64,000 nucleotides of DNA from the NCBI GenBank assembly GCA_041390305.1, contig JAWKQE010000004.1, forward strand, positions 186,001-250,000. Direction: 5' to 3'. Position numbers and translations under genes: made by a program. The notes under the pieces are model-generated. The model had not been told where the DNA came from. It saw only the letters and a list, made by a program, of their open reading frames with translations, and ran no database searches. Positions 35,301-47,400 of this stretch are shown here, one piece after another. Positions within the stretch are counted from its first letter, which is position 1. The number at the start of each line of letters is the position of its first letter. Source of the DNA: JACKCR01 sp041390305 (GTDB lineage Bacteria > Eisenbacteria > RBG-16-71-46 > CAIMUX01).

Positions 35301-37705
35301 TCAACGGTAGATCGCGACCTTCTGCGTATGCGTTCCGGTCGGCGTTTGGATCCGCAGGAAGTAGACCCCTCCCGCGAGCGGCACCCCGGACTCACGTCTC
35401 GGCGTGACCACGAGGTCGTGCTCACCGGGCGCGAACCACGCTTCCTCCGCATGGACCCGCCTCCCGTGGACGTCGAGAAGTTCCACCGTCACGCGTCCGG
35501 CTTCGGCCAGTCGAAGGGACACGGTCGTCGAACCTGAGAACGGATTCGGGTACGCGGTCCCGACCCGGATCGGAACGTCGACCGGAGGAAGTCCCGAAGG
35601 GCCGGACACCGACGCCTCGTTCGACGGAGCGCCCTCGTTCTCGTGCACGTCGATTCCGGTGACGATGTAGTAGAGGTCCCCGGCGGGAGCTCCGGTGTCG
35701 ACGAACACCGAGTCCACGCTGCCCGCGAGGTAGAACGCCGACTCAGGGTCGAGGCCGGGTGTATCACTCCGATAGATCAGGTACTCGCGGAGATCGGGCT
35801 CGTCTTCACCGGAAGGGCTCCAGGAAAGCACGATGTCGGAGTCGACGCGCTGCGCGAAGAGAGTGAGGGGAGCTCCGGGCGCGAGGTTGTCGACCGAGTA
35901 GCCCTCCATCGACTCGGACTCCCAGAACGTGAACGCGTCTGCGGTGTGCGCAACGACCTGGAATCTGGTCACTCCCGTGTCGACGGAAACGGAGTCCTGT
36001 CGCGTCGCGACGAGCATGCTGTAGCCGGTGGCGTAACGCGCGTCCTGCGTCCCGACGAACTCCCAGTAGTAGTCCTCGGCGGCGCTCGGACGGAGAGCAG
36101 AACCGGCGAATCCCGGATCGATCGACTCGAGCCCGACCCACGAGGTGTCCTTCGTGTCGCCACCGAGCGCGCCCCGGGCGAACCCGTCGCGGCCGAGTCC
36201 GTCGCGCGCGCGCCAGACCGAGTAGTGGCTCACTTCGCGGTCCGGCCTTGCGTCGCGCCCGCTCGGTAGCCAGTTCACCACGACGAATCCGCCCTGGTCC
36301 GCCGGGTTGTCGGAGACGGAGGCGAGAACCGGCTCCGGGTGCCCCCACTCACCATTCTCCAGGTCGAGCCGTTGCGCGTAGACGTCGCTGCCGCTCGGCG
36401 GTCCATCGAGTCCGATCGGCCGATCGTCGACCCACGCGACGAGAACGCCGGATCCGTCCACCATCGCAACCGCCGACTTCTGATCGTCGATTTCGCTCAC
36501 GACGAGCGCGCCCTCGTCCGTCCAGAGAGTGCGGCCGCTGGAGTCGATCCGCTGCGCGTAGAGATCGAGTTCGGTGGCGGAGGAACGTGTGTCCTCCCAG
36601 ACGACGACAGCACCGCCGTTCCCGTCCGGTGCGATCTCGGTCGGAACTGTCCCAGAGGATCCGTGCAAACCGGACGGCCTCCAGAAGCCCGGGAAGTTTC
36701 CGCTGGGCGTCACCCGCTGCCGAAGATGTCGGCACTGGCGGAGAAGACAACGACGAACCCGCCTTCTCCATCGTCGACGGGCCGTGCCATGTTCCGCGCC
36801 GGTCGCGAGACGCAGACCGTTCGTCTGCCAGAGCGGGAGCCAGGGATACGCGTTGCGTGTACACGTGGGTCAGCCCGTCCCGACGATCGTCCCAGGTCAG
36901 ATACGCCCCGGCCCCTCCATCCGGCACATTGCGCGGATCGGTCTGATCGTCGATCGCCGCGCAGACCACCACGCCCGAACATCCACGCTCCGATACCTGT
37001 CGACATCATCTTCTGGACGTAGATGTCCTTGTCGCCGAACCGAGGGTCCTACAGAAGCGAGCAACGTCCCCCGTACCGTCGGCCGCGATGACGGGATTCG
37101 TCTGTGACTGCGTTTCGAGGCAAGATCGGGACACCGTTGGTCGACCACTGGATCGCGCCGCTCCCGTCGACCTTCTGCGCGAAGATGTCGGTGGTCGAGC
37201 TCCGCCCATCCTGCCACGCGACGACGGCACTACCGGTACCGTCCGCTGTGAGACAAGGCGCGGACTGGATTCCGCTGATCGTGCAGAGGCCCACTCCGTC
37301 CGCGGCCCAGAGCACGGTGCCGTCGCCCGAAACGCGCTGGGCGTAGATATCCTGATTGCCGCTACGGCCGTCCGCCCACGTCACGAAGACGCCGCCGACG
37401 CCGTCCCCCGCGATCCGCGGGGAGACCTGGTCCGCGGCCGCCGCACAAACCGCTATGCCGTCAGACGCCCAGAGCGGAGTTCCGAGTGGGTCCACGTGCT
37501 GAAGATAGATATCGGCGTTGGTGGTTCCGTTCCGGCGATCGGACCAGACCAGGAACGATCCGCCGGCTCCGTCCGTTTCGATCTGGACCTCGGACTGGAG
37601 CCCGGGACGACCTCCGACGGGCACGCCGTTCTCGACCCAGGCGGCTCGGGCCGCAGTCGGAACGAGGCCAATCGCAGCAACGAGAACGGGCAGTAGGGAA
37701 CGCAT
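35301..37705 (-). CDS. secreted repeat protein with FN3 and sorting domain (several frameshifts)
   Basis: One gene read through at least five frameshifts near 37105, 37050, 36975, 36820 and 36714. It starts MRSLLPVLVAAIGLVPTAARA at 37705 (GGAGGT upstream), a signal peptide. It contains repeats of the type GxGGxFVxWxDxRxGxxDIYxQRVxxDGxxLWxxDG, a BNR/delta-60-like propeller. The intact last frame (to 35301) adds an FN3-like domain (DSDIVLSWSPSGEDEPDLREYLIYRS) and a sorting tail (VGTAYPNPFSGSTTVSLRLAE...GGVYFLRIQTPTG). It is divergent from a related protein at 38030. The fragments all align in order on the same repeats, so this is one protein in the cell if the shifts are errors. Confidence 0.8.
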
Positions 37706-38029
37706 GCCGAACCTCCGGGCTGGGTTGTGTCGCTGGGAGTCGCCGGGGCACGGCCCGGCTTCCGGAGGAATGCGGTTGGGGCGCGAAACCGAACGCTGCT
37801 TCGTGAAGAGTCGAGGATCGGGTAGGCCCACGCCGAAGACTTGGCGACTTGGATCTTCCAACCCCGAAGCGTGCTTGCCACCCGGGCGCCCCGCCACGTG
37901 CGCACGGAATCGGTCCTTCTCCGCAGACTTCGGTATCAGAGCTGCACTCTCTGGTCACAACAGGACGTCTCACAACGCTCGCGGGGGAGACCTGCCGGGT
38001 CGCGAGCAACCCGAACAGGAGGACCGCTC
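37706..38029. other. divergent intergenic region between two related secreted proteins
   Basis: These 324 bases lie between the start codons at 37705 (minus) and 38030 (plus). No gene is seen. Both promoters should be here; I could not define them with confidence. Confidence 0.5.
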
Positions 38030-40694
38030 ATGCCCCAAGTTATCTGTGGCGCCGCACGAAGGATCTGCCCCCCTCTAGCGGCCCTATTCGCATTGCTCAG
38101 CGCAGGGACGGCGCAGGCCGAGGTCGCACTGGTCTCGGAGACTCGGTTCCTCCCGGGAGACGACACTCCCGGAACTCCGGTCGAAGAACAGGACTGGGCC
38201 CGGATCTCCGCCGGCGATACGGGCTATCTCACCGTCTGGCAGGATGTCCGTTCCGTCCTCTCCGGCTGGGTCAACACCGCCTACAACCCGCTCACCGGGA
38301 ACGAGACCGACATCTACGCAGCGCGCATGGACACCGAGGGCAACGTCATCGATACCTGTCCGATCGTGATCGCGAACGAAGGACGGAATCAGGAGAGCCC
38401 GAAAGCGGCCTGGAACGGCGACTCCTGGCTCGTCGTCTACAAGAGCGACCGTCCCGATTGGTACTTCTTCACCGACATCCTCGCCCGTCGCGTCTCCGCG
38501 GACGGCGAGGTGCTCGACACGGAGCCGATCGAGATCCGGCTCGAGAACAACGATCCCGCGAACGACTACGGCGACTACCCGTCGGTCGTGAGCGACGGCA
38601 CGAACTGGATCGTGGTCTGGCAGGACATCACGTGGCAGCAGAACGGCGTGGGCTGGCCGAACATCTCGGGCGTCCGCATCGCCCCTGACGGCACGATCCT
38701 CGACCCGACGCCCAAGATCCTCTATCAGCATCCGACTTACAGCTTCGGCCCGAACACGCCGGACATCGCATGGAACGGCGAGATCTTCCTGCTCGTGTGG
38801 GAACGGCTCGGCGCGTCCGGCAAGCGGCTCGACGCGAACCTCGATCCAATCGACGCGTCGCCGTTCTCGATCGGTGGAGGCAGCTACTTCCTCCGCGTCG
38901 AGAGCAACGGGGAGGACTTCCTCCTCGGATCGCGCGATCACCGGAAGGTCTGGCGGATCCAGGCGGACGGAACCGTGCTCGACCCGGGCGGCATCCTGAT
39001 CCCGGCGCCGGGTGGCTACCAGTACCGCGGCCCTGACATCGCCTGGGACGGCACGGACTGGGTCATCGTGATTTCGGGCAATCCCGGTTCGGGCGGTGGC
39101 CCGGACATCTGGCAGGCACGTCTCCATACCGACGGCACCTTCGGCACGGTCGGCACCATCGCGTCCCATCCGGAGGACCAGTACAAGCCCGCGGTCGCGT
39201 CGATCGGCAACGGCACGAGTCAGGTCGTCTGGTCCTCGCGCCAGGTGGGGGCAGGCGTCCTCGAGAACATCGAAGGCGCGACCTTGGCCGCGAACGGAAC
39301 GGCCGGCCCGGAAGTCACCGTGAGCCTCGGGCTCGGCAGACAGTCGCAGGTACGATTCCAGACGGACGGCGTCCATCACATCGCGGTCTACCAGAGTGAG
39401 GGCGACGGCGAGGCGCGGATCCTCGCGCAGCGGCTCGATGCGCTCGGTCAGGCGATGGAAGCGGAACCGGTGATCGTCGGGACCGTCCCAGAGAGCCGCT
39501 TCCCCTCCCCGGAAGTGGCGTGGAACGGGACACACTATCTCGTCACCTGGACGCTCGGCGGCGCCGTCTATGGGCGCCGGCTCACCGCGGACCTCGCGCT
39601 CGTCGACCCCGCGCCGGTGATGCTCTTCTCCGACACCGCGGGCGAAACCGGAGTCGCTGCGCTCGGAGGCGACTTCTTCATCGCGTACCCACACACCTAC
39701 AGTGGAGATCAGCGGAACCTCAAGGGTGCCCGGATCGACGGAACGGATCTCTCGCTCATCGGAAGCCTGATGAACATCGGAAGCGGCTTCGCGCTGAACC
39801 CCGTCGCCCGGACGATCGGTGACCGCGTCCTCGTGGTGTGGGAACGCCAGGTGAACCACGACAACAACCAGTCGAGCGTCCAGTCGGTCTGGATCGAGTG
39901 ACGGAAGCCTCAGAGCGACCGCCGTCATCAGCGTCTCCGGCGACTCCGACTACCCGGACGTGGCCGTGGCCGATGACCGGATGCTCGTGACGTGGCACGA
40001 CGAACTCAGCACGACGAACAAGAACGTCGAAGGACGGATCCTGTCGCTCGACGGAACACCACTCACCGGAGAGATCCTCATCTGCGACGCCCCGAAGGAA
40101 CAGATGTACCCCGCCTGTGGGTTCAGCGGGTCGTTCTTCACCGTCGCCTGGTCGGACATGCGGGAACTCGGACAGGTCGATCAGCTGCGCGGGGATATCT
40201 ACACTTCACGCGTCTCCTTGGACGGCACGGTGCTCGACCCGGGCGGCATCCAGGTCACGAGTGGGCCTCTCCCGGAGGACCTGCCCGCTGTCGGTGGATG
40301 CGATGACGTCTGCATCATCGCATTCAGCCAGCTGCACGGCGCCTGCGGGAACCCCGAGGTCCAGCGGATCGGATACGTGACCGTGCAGGAGCTGAGCGTG
40401 GCGGATGTGGGCGACGCATCGCCCGCGCCCCGGGCGCTAGTCGCAGGTCCAAGTCCCTTCCGCGAGCATGTGCGCATCTCCTGGTCCGGCATCCCGACGG
40501 AGTCGCTCGAACTCGAAGTCTTTTCCGCCACGGGACGCAGGATCTGGACGGCCGACCTCGACGCCTCCCTGGGGCACGTCACGTGGGACGGCACGTCCTC
40601 GAACGCACTGCGCGTTCCGAACGGCACGTACTTCATCCGTCTACGTTCGGGAGACGAGGAGATCGCCACGACCCGTGTGGTGAAAGTGGAGTAG
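38030..40694 (+). CDS. secreted repeat-propeller protein with sorting domain (one frameshift)
   Basis: About 885 residues once the frameshift near 39900 is repaired. The first frame ends with a TGA at 39901 and the same repeats resume in the next frame (VISVSGDSDYPDVAVADDRMLVTWHDEL). AGGAGG precedes the ATG at 38030, and the signal peptide ends near GTAQA. Many repeats follow the pattern SPKAAWNGDSWLVVYxSD...ARRVSADGEVLDTEPIEI, a delta-60/BNR-like propeller. The tail (VAGPSPFREHVRISW...NGTYFIRLRSGDE) is the sorting domain. It resembles the divergent gene on the other strand and may share a regulator with it. Confidence 0.85.
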
Positions 40695-40754
40695 TCGACG
40701 AACTCGATTCCCGTCTGGAGCCGAAGAGTTCGGTTCCGCCCGTGGTCGACGAGT

Positions 40755-40828
40755 CGACGCGGGCGGCACCGACACAGACGGCACCGACGCGGACGGAATC
40801 GACACGGACGGATCGACGCGGACGGAAT
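40755..40828. repeat. 15-bp tandem repeat array, five units
   Basis: Units close to CGACGCGGACGGAAT repeat at 40755, 40770, 40785, 40800 (one base short) and 40814. The array lies between the propeller gene and its terminator-like hairpin, with no gene on it. Alternating ACGC and ACAC variants give a 30-base higher order. Confidence 0.85.
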
Positions 40829-40852
40829 CGACACCGGATCCGGTGAAGGGGC

Positions 40853-40879
40853 GCCTGGACTCTATCGCAGAGTCCGGGC
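40853..40879 (+). terminator. stem-loop after the propeller gene
   Basis: GCCTGGACTCT and AGAGTCCGGGC pair over 11 bp with one G-U pair and a five-base loop, between two rightward genes. No T-run follows. Confidence 0.55.
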
Positions 40880-40997
40880 GTTCGCCCTTCGCGCGAACGA
40901 GACCATCGATTCGGCCGACGTCTCTGCATTGACAGGACGACCCCGATGCCGACACCATCGGCCGGGGCCGATCCACCCTTCTCCCAGGACAGACACC

Positions 40998-42002
40998 GTG
41001 ACGGTTCGGATTCGGAAGTTCAGACCGAGTGACGCACTGAGGCCGTTCGTCCGCTTCTACTACACCGTGGAGAGTGCGGACACCTCCCCCTTCCCGATCC
41101 AGAATCACCCACAGGGCGGCGTGGATCTGGTCCTCGCGTTCCATGGCGACACACTCTTTCGTTCCGACGCCCACATCCTCCCGCCATCCTCCGGGGAAGG
41201 ACCAGCGCTCGCGGCCGGCTCTTTGGGCGGTGAGCTGTCAGGCCTTCGGGTGCGGGAGTCGGCGACGCACGCCAGCGCATATCCAGGCCCTGCCGAAGGC
41301 GGAATGTCACGACTCTCCGGGTTGTTCATCCTCCCGCTGCAGGAGCATCCGTTCCAGACGACCTTCCTCTCGGCGGTGGACCACGTCGCCGTCTCCCTCC
41401 ATCCGGAAGGCGCACATCGACTGCTCCGCGTCGACATCGGAGCGAGTATCAACTCCGGGCGGGCCCTCGACCGTTCGGATGACGGCGAACTCCACGAACT
41501 CTTCCTCCGGCTGAGGGCTCTCGCTCGCCCGTCGGCCCCGTGCGCCGAAGAACGTCCCGAGACAGTCACTCGACTGGACCGCTTCTTCTGTCGACGACTC
41601 GAAACTTGGGACGCACACTCGCCCAGATTCCACTACGCGACGAAGGAGATCCGGCGGTCCCGAGGACGAATCGCCATTCCGGACCTCGCCGATACGGTGG
41701 CAGCGAGTCCGCGGTCACTGCAGAGGTGGTCGCGTACCGCTTTCGGACTCACACCAAAGCGGTATGCGATGATCGTGAGGTTCCACAGCACCGTCCGCCT
41801 CCTCCGGCGCTGCCCGCCCGAGCGTTGGCTCGACGCCGCACTCGGCCTCGGCTACTACGACCAGTCGCACTTCATCGCCGAGTTCAAACGGTTCTCCGGC
41901 CAGAGCCCCGCACAGTTCTTCGCGACGGAGCAGCGAGTCTCAGAGTTCTACTCGGGACGACGGGTAGACCTCGAGCTGACCAGACCGGCCATTCGGCGGT
42001 GA
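40998..42002 (+). CDS. AraC family transcriptional regulator
   Basis: A 334-residue regulator from a GTG at 40998 (AGGAC upstream). The N-terminal ~150 residues (KFRPSDALRPFVRFYYTVES...HPQGGVDLVLAFHGD) match the ligand-sensing domain found in many AraC proteins with a YxVxS...P.G...L.F pattern. The C-terminal two helix-turn-helix units cover about residues 235-320: IAIPDLADTVAASPRSLQRWSRTAFG and WLDAALGLGYYDQSHFIAEFKRFSGQSPAQFF. The latter is the classic AraC signature. The ligand is unknown. It may regulate the downstream glycoside-hydrolase-like gene, 232 bases away in the same direction. Confidence 0.92.
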   Translation: MTVRIRKFRPSDALRPFVRFYYTVESADTSPFPIQNHPQGGVDLVLAFHGDTLFRSDAHILPPSSGEGPALAAGSLGGELSGLRVRESATHASAYPGPAEGGMSRLSGLFILPLQEHPFQTTFLSAVDHVAVSLHPEGAHRLLRVDIGASINSGRALDRSDDGELHELFLRLRALARPSAPCAEERPETVTRLDRFFCRRLETWDAHSPRFHYATKEIRRSRGRIAIPDLADTVAASPRSLQRWSRTAFGLTPKRYAMIVRFHSTVRLLRRCPPERWLDAALGLGYYDQSHFIAEFKRFSGQSPAQFFATEQRVSEFYSGRRVDLELTRPAIRR

Positions 42003-42052
42003 GAGTAAGGCCAGGCGTCTGGTGCCGACCCCGCCGTCTGTTGCCGACCTCG

Positions 42053-42088
42053 CCTCCGACTCAGAACCCGCCTCCGACTCAGAACCCG
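42053..42088. repeat. 18-bp direct repeat, two copies
   Basis: CCTCCGACTCAGAACCCG is repeated exactly twice in tandem between the AraC gene and the next gene, followed by a partial third copy. Confidence 0.8.
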
Positions 42089-42146
42089 CCACTGACGCAT
42101 TTCTCCTATTCCTCCCACCGGGATCCGCACCATCGTCCCTCGGCAC

Positions 42147-42176
42147 GGATCCAATCCGCGCGAGCGGATCGGATCC
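42147..42176. promoter_or_regulatory. near-perfect 13-bp inverted repeat before the glycoside-hydrolase-like gene
   Basis: GGATCCAATCCGC and GCGGATCGGATCC pair with one mismatch around a GCGA loop, ending 58 bases before the next ATG. A direct copy of GCGAGCGGATCG follows at 42179. It could be the operator of the adjacent AraC regulator or a terminator for that gene. Confidence 0.45.
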
Positions 42177-42234
42177 GTGCGAGCGGATCGAGATCACACA
42201 ACGAAACTACCGATCGCGGGGCCAGAGGACGACC

Positions 42235-44250
42235 ATGCAAGCACACACCCGACAGACTCGCCACGCCTGGGGCGCGATCACGGCTCCCCGGGCTACCCGC
42301 CTCCTCCTCATGCTCTTCGTCGCTTTCGGCATCGCGCACACGCCTCCCGCGCTCGCGTCCGATCCACCCATCGGGATGAACCTCACGCAGGTGACCGATG
42401 CCCTGGTCGACGTATTCAAGACATCGCGAGCATTCTGGGAGACGGATCGAAGCCAATGGATCTGGGACACAGGCCTACCGGTGCCGGTGGACGAAGACGG
42501 CTACCCGACGTCGCTCCGTCCCGGCTACGCGGCCCGAACGCTCTTCATGGAAGCACTCGAAGGCAACTACCCGACCGGAACCTACACGCTGCTCTACGAC
42601 GGCACGGGACATCTCATCCCCGACATCGACGCCCACAGCCCCGTCTACTTCGACAACGGGGGCGTCGACAACCGGATCGAGTTCCAGGTCACGAACCCGA
42701 CGAACGTAGGCATCGTAGTCGACATCACTGAAACCGATCCCAACGACCACGTCCGTAACATCCGCGTCCTCCGTCCCGACGAAGACGGAACCGACTACGT
42801 GAACACGTACGCACAACAGCCGTTCCGCCCGCTCTTCCTCGAGCGGATCCGGAACTACGGCGCCCTCCGCTTCATGGACTGGATGGGAACGAACTTCTCC
42901 CCCGTCGTCTCCTGGGACGACCGAACCCAGCTCTCGAACAAGACGTGGTCGAGCAACTTCGGAGAGGGCGCCGGAATGCCCTACGAGGTGCTCGTCTCAC
43001 TCTGCAACACGGCGGGCATCTCCCCATGGTTCTGCATGCCCCACATGGCGGACGACGCCTACGTCACGCAGTTCGCGACCATGATCCGTGACCAGCTCGA
43101 CCCGTCACTCGACGTCTACGTGGAGTACTCGAACGAAGTCTGGAACGGACTCTTCGTCGACAACGCCTGGTGGCAGGGACAGAGCGGGCAGAACTCCTAC
43201 GCGTACGAACAGGGCGCGCTCCGAGGTTGGGCCTGCGGTACCTGCGGATTCTTCGAGCCGTACGGACGCTGGGTCGCGGAGCGGTCGGTGCAGATGTTTG
43301 GCATCTGGGCCTCCGTGTTCGGTTCCCAGGCGAAGCCGGATCGTCCGCGTCCTACCGATCCAGAACGGACCCGGCAACTCCACCCTACGTGCTCGACCAC
43401 GTCGTGCACGGACAACCGGCCTTTCAGCAAGCCGACGTGGTCGCGGGCGCTCCCTACTTCGCGGGTAGTACGGCCCCAGGACTCCCGGCATCGATCAGTG
43501 GTCGGTCGACGACCTGCTCGACTCGTGGAGGCGACGCAGTTCGCGTTCGACAGCGGCCCCTACTGGGCCGAGCAGACGCTCACTCTCCTGAGCAATCCGC
43601 CCTACGCGTCGGCCGGGCTCGACTACGTCTGCTATGAGGCCAGGCAGCACCTCTTCAGCGCAACTTCGGCAGCCCGAACGATCCCTCTCGCTCCTCTTCG
43701 TCGAGGGCGAACCGACACCCCCGGATGAGCGAGCTCTACACGCCGGTACCACGACTGGTGGCGCGACGCAGGTGGAGCCCTCTGCGTCCTCTACACGCAC
43801 ACCGCCTATCCGTCGAACGGTTCGTTCGGGATGCTCGAATACATGGAGCAGGACACCCTGACGGCACCCAAGTGGCTCGCCACGCAGCAGTGGATTCGGG
43901 ACAACGGCGGCGGCGATACCTCATCGCTCCCTCCGGCAGGAGACGGCGACTCTGGTGATGGGAACCTGGGAGGCAGGCTCCACGTCGTCAATCCTTCCCG
44001 AGGCGGCGTCGCGTTCACGCTGGACGCCGGAGACCAGCTCCTCGAAGCGTCTCTCTTCGACATCAACGGACGGCGTGTGCGCCGATGGAACGGTGACGCA
44101 CCCGCACGGCCCGACCTGGCCGCCGAAGGCGACTCCGGTGCGGGGAACGGAACGTCCATCTCGTGGACCGGGCTGCCGGGCGGCGTGTACTTCCTACGCG
44201 TCCTCACGACACGCGGCACGCAGGAGGCGCGCACGGTGGTTCTCGACTGA
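42235..44250 (+). CDS. secreted glycoside-hydrolase-like protein with sorting domain (several frameshifts)
   Basis: An exported protein of about 670 residues, ATG at 42235 after AGAGGA, signal peptide LLLMLFVAFGIAHTPPALA. The intact N-terminal 360 residues start IGMNLTQVTDALVDVFKTSRAFW and include VYVEYSNEVWNGLF. The Asn-Glu pair recalls the acid/base motif of clan GH-A glycosidases, though the family is best called uncharacterised. From about 43320 the frame changes at least four times: HVVHGQPAFQQADVVAGAPYF, then FAFDSGPYWAEQTLTLL, then the last frame from 43831 with MLEYMEQDTLTAPKWLATQQW. The end is a sorting domain (VNPSRGGVAFTLDAGD...GGVYFLRVLTTRG). It is preceded by the AraC gene. Confidence 0.75.
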
Positions 44251-44355
44251 CCTGACCGCCGACGACCCCGCGGGACGGAATGCCGCACGATGGTGTCGCC
44301 GATCCGATGCACACGGGGAACGGCTGGTACGGCATCCGGAACGAAGGATTGCGGA

Positions 44356-44393
44356 ATCGGCTCCCTCGGATCGCGTGATCCGAAGGAGCCGAT
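44356..44393. terminator. bidirectional terminator hairpin
   Basis: ATCGGCTCCCTCGGATC pairs with GATCCGAAGGAGCCGAT (16 of 17 bases) around GCGT, between converging genes that stop at 44250 and 44465. Flanking GAAGGAT and ATCCTTC extend the symmetry. Confidence 0.85.
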
Positions 44394-44464
44394 CCTTCGA
44401 TGACTCAGCAGATCACCCTATGGTGGATCCGCAGTCGCTGCCGTCCCGCGGACGGCGGCGACGC

Positions 44465-47400
44465 CTAGCGGTCCAGGACGATCTTCGCGCTCCACGCCTT
44501 GGAGCCGACGTGGACCCGGTAGAGGAAGACGCCAGTCTGGAGACGGTCGCCCTGCGCGGTGCGGCCGTCCCATTCCACTCCGTGTTCACCCGCACCGAGG
44601 ACTCCCCGGTAGAGGGTACGGACGAGACGACCCGAGATGTCGAACACCTCGACCCGCACCGGGCTCGTCTCGGCGAGCTGGAAGCGTGGATCGTGGTCGC
44701 GTCCCCGAGCAGGTTCGGGTCGCACCGAGCATGTGGACGTCTCAGTCGGCAGGACCCGCAGATCGGGCGGCGACGTCGTCTCGATACGCCCACCGTCCGC
44801 GACCTGCAGGGCGTCGTCCGCGGCCGTCGTCAGTTCCGGTTCTCGACGTCACGCAAGCGCGACGCGCGAGCACCGGAACGGACGAGCGATCCAGCATCCG
44901 GAACGTCAACACTGGCGTAGTGACCGGATCCGTCGGAACGCGGTCCCGTTGCCGATCGTCGCCGCGTCCACTGAAACGGCACCGTCCGATTCGATGGTAT
45001 CGAAGACCGCACTGGACTGGCTCTCGACGAGTCGGCCCGGCGTCACCGAAACCAACTCCAGCCCCGCACTCCGGATCGTAGCCCACCTCGGCATGGACGC
45101 CCTGGACTACATCGGCCTGGCGAGAGGACGAGGACCGGAGCCCATAGCGTACCGTCAGCGCTGACTGCATCCGGATGGAGGACAGTGACGGCACCTCGCG
45201 CCCTTGGGCGCGAGGTCCTGACCTCAACGGATCCGTGAGGCTGACGTTCATGAAGTCGATCGCCAAGGTGATCAGATCATGAACTGAATCTGATTGTCCG
45301 TCGTCGGGAACCCGTCGACCCGGAGAAGTCGTCGGTCGGCCCGACGTCGAGATAACCGAGCGGGTCGTTCTGCCCCCAGCAGCGCTCCGTAGTTGTCCCC
45401 GAGGTGGCTGATGTCCGCGACGTTGACCTGGTTGTCACCCAACCCGTTCGTGAACCCGTTGGTGACGTCGCCCGGGTGATAGTTACGAGGCTACCGTCCG
45501 TCATGTTGGAGACGGCCGACCAGTTGAGGCACTCGTCCTGCGTGAAGACGACGTAGTACCAGAACCCGCGTTCGGTCGTCTCGTCGTACTGCCCGCTCGC
45601 CGTCACCCCGGTGAGCTCCCACGGCCCACTCGGAGGGTAGCTCGGCATGGACGGAGGACCACCGGCCACGTCGTCGTACTCCGGATAGGCGTTGTCGCCG
45701 ACAGAGTCGAGATACGGGGCGCGGTAGACCTCGGTCACGAAGGCATCGCCCGGCGCCGCGAAGGTCACCAGGACCTTCGTCGTCCCGTCCGTGTCGTTGC
45801 CCGTCTTGAGCTGGGTCGTGGAGAGGTCGGCGATCGGCGACGGACCCGAGGTGTCCACCGTCAGGTCGAGGGCCGCGCCAGGGCCACCGGGGACCGGGCC
45901 GTTGCTGCAGTCCCGGAGGATCACGTCGACCACTTCGATCGTCGCAGTGCCGGGCGCTACGCCCTCTACGTACATGGTGAAGAGGGTGCCCGTCGACGCG
46001 TCCTGTCCGCAGGTCGATCCCAGGATCGCGCAGTCGATGGTGTAGAGACCGCCACCGTTGTCGAGGACCTGGAACGCCGTGCCCGAGACCGAGTTGAGAT
46101 ACGTGCCCTCGGTGACTTCGGCGCCGCAGAGGTCCAGGTTCGTGAGCTGGACGTCGACGCTGAATCCACGCACGTCCGCGTTGTCGGACCGCGTGATATC
46201 GATGTCGACGGAAACGCAGGGCTCGGTCGCGTTCGAGCACGCGAGCGGGTCCACCGGCGCGATCTCGGTCGTGACCGCCGGAACGAACGCGCATGGAACC
46301 GACGACGTACCGTCCACGAGCCACGGCGAGAACGCAACGTTGCCGCCGACGACCGCGTCCCCGCTCCCCGTTCCGTCGCCGCTCGGGCCGGACACGTCTC
46401 CCCACCAGTTGAACGTGGCGAGTTGGTTCGCGCCTCCGGCCGTGTTGTCGTAGCCCGCGGTGACGTTGCTCGTGATCGAACAGCTCGTCACGTTGCAGAC
46501 GGCCGCGGCGCCGATCGTGTAGATCCCGTAGTCGAAATCGGTGATCGTCGCATTCTGCATCGTGACCGTGAGCGGCCCGCCGCCCGAGTTGACGACGACG
46601 CCCGCGGTCCCAGGAACGTCCATGCCGCTGATACAGGTTCCGAGCACGCTGACGGCATGCGCCGCCGCGGTCGGTCGGCTCTCACCACCCGAGGACTCCT
46701 CGAAGGGTGACCGCGCAACGAAGTGCGGATCACCGGCAAGCGACGCGGAGCTGTTGTAGATGTAGAGGGACGACTCCTCGTTCCCGCCGACTTCCACGTT
46801 GTCGATCGTTCCGCTCGCGTCGTACCAGCTGATCGGCGCCTGAACGTCCGACGTGATCATCCCACCGGTCAGAGTGAGGTTCGACCCACACTGGTAGGCC
46901 AGAATGCCGCTCGCAACGTAGTCGGCAGGCGTGCTTCGGCGCATCGCGGAGATGTCACAATCCGTGATCATCCGCCCGCACCGAAGCTGACCCGGATTCC
47001 GTTCTGCAGGCCGTGACCGCGAAGTCGCCGGCTCCGACGACCGTGCAGTCGTGCACGTCGACGACCATGCCGTCTCCGGAGAGCGCGAACGCGTTCTTCT
47101 GGAAGTCGGTGATCGTGCAGTTGCCGACCTCGAGCGCGTAGGAACCCGGGGTGTCGTTGTAGGAGTAGACGGCGACACCGTGCTGCACGCCGCTGAGCGG
47201 GTTGTCCCGGATCGAGACGACGTCGCAGCCGAGGAGCTTTCCTCCGCCGTTCCAGAAGCTCACGCCGACGAAGCTGTTGTTTCCGTTCCCGAGCCCGAGC
47301 CCGTCGACCGTGAGGTCGAGGATCCTGGCATCGTCAGTGCCATTCACTCCGACGATCGGCTTCCGCGTCCCGATCTGCACGAGCGGATCAGACGGGCACT

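Noticed and set aside
38084..39928. A 614-codon minus-strand frame opposite the propeller gene
   Set aside because: The plus strand has a ribosome site, signal peptide and regular repeats; the minus frame is a compositional shadow.
40755..40828. CRISPR-like or integron-like repeats
   Set aside because: The 15-bp units have no spacers, no cas or integrase gene nearby, and are too short.
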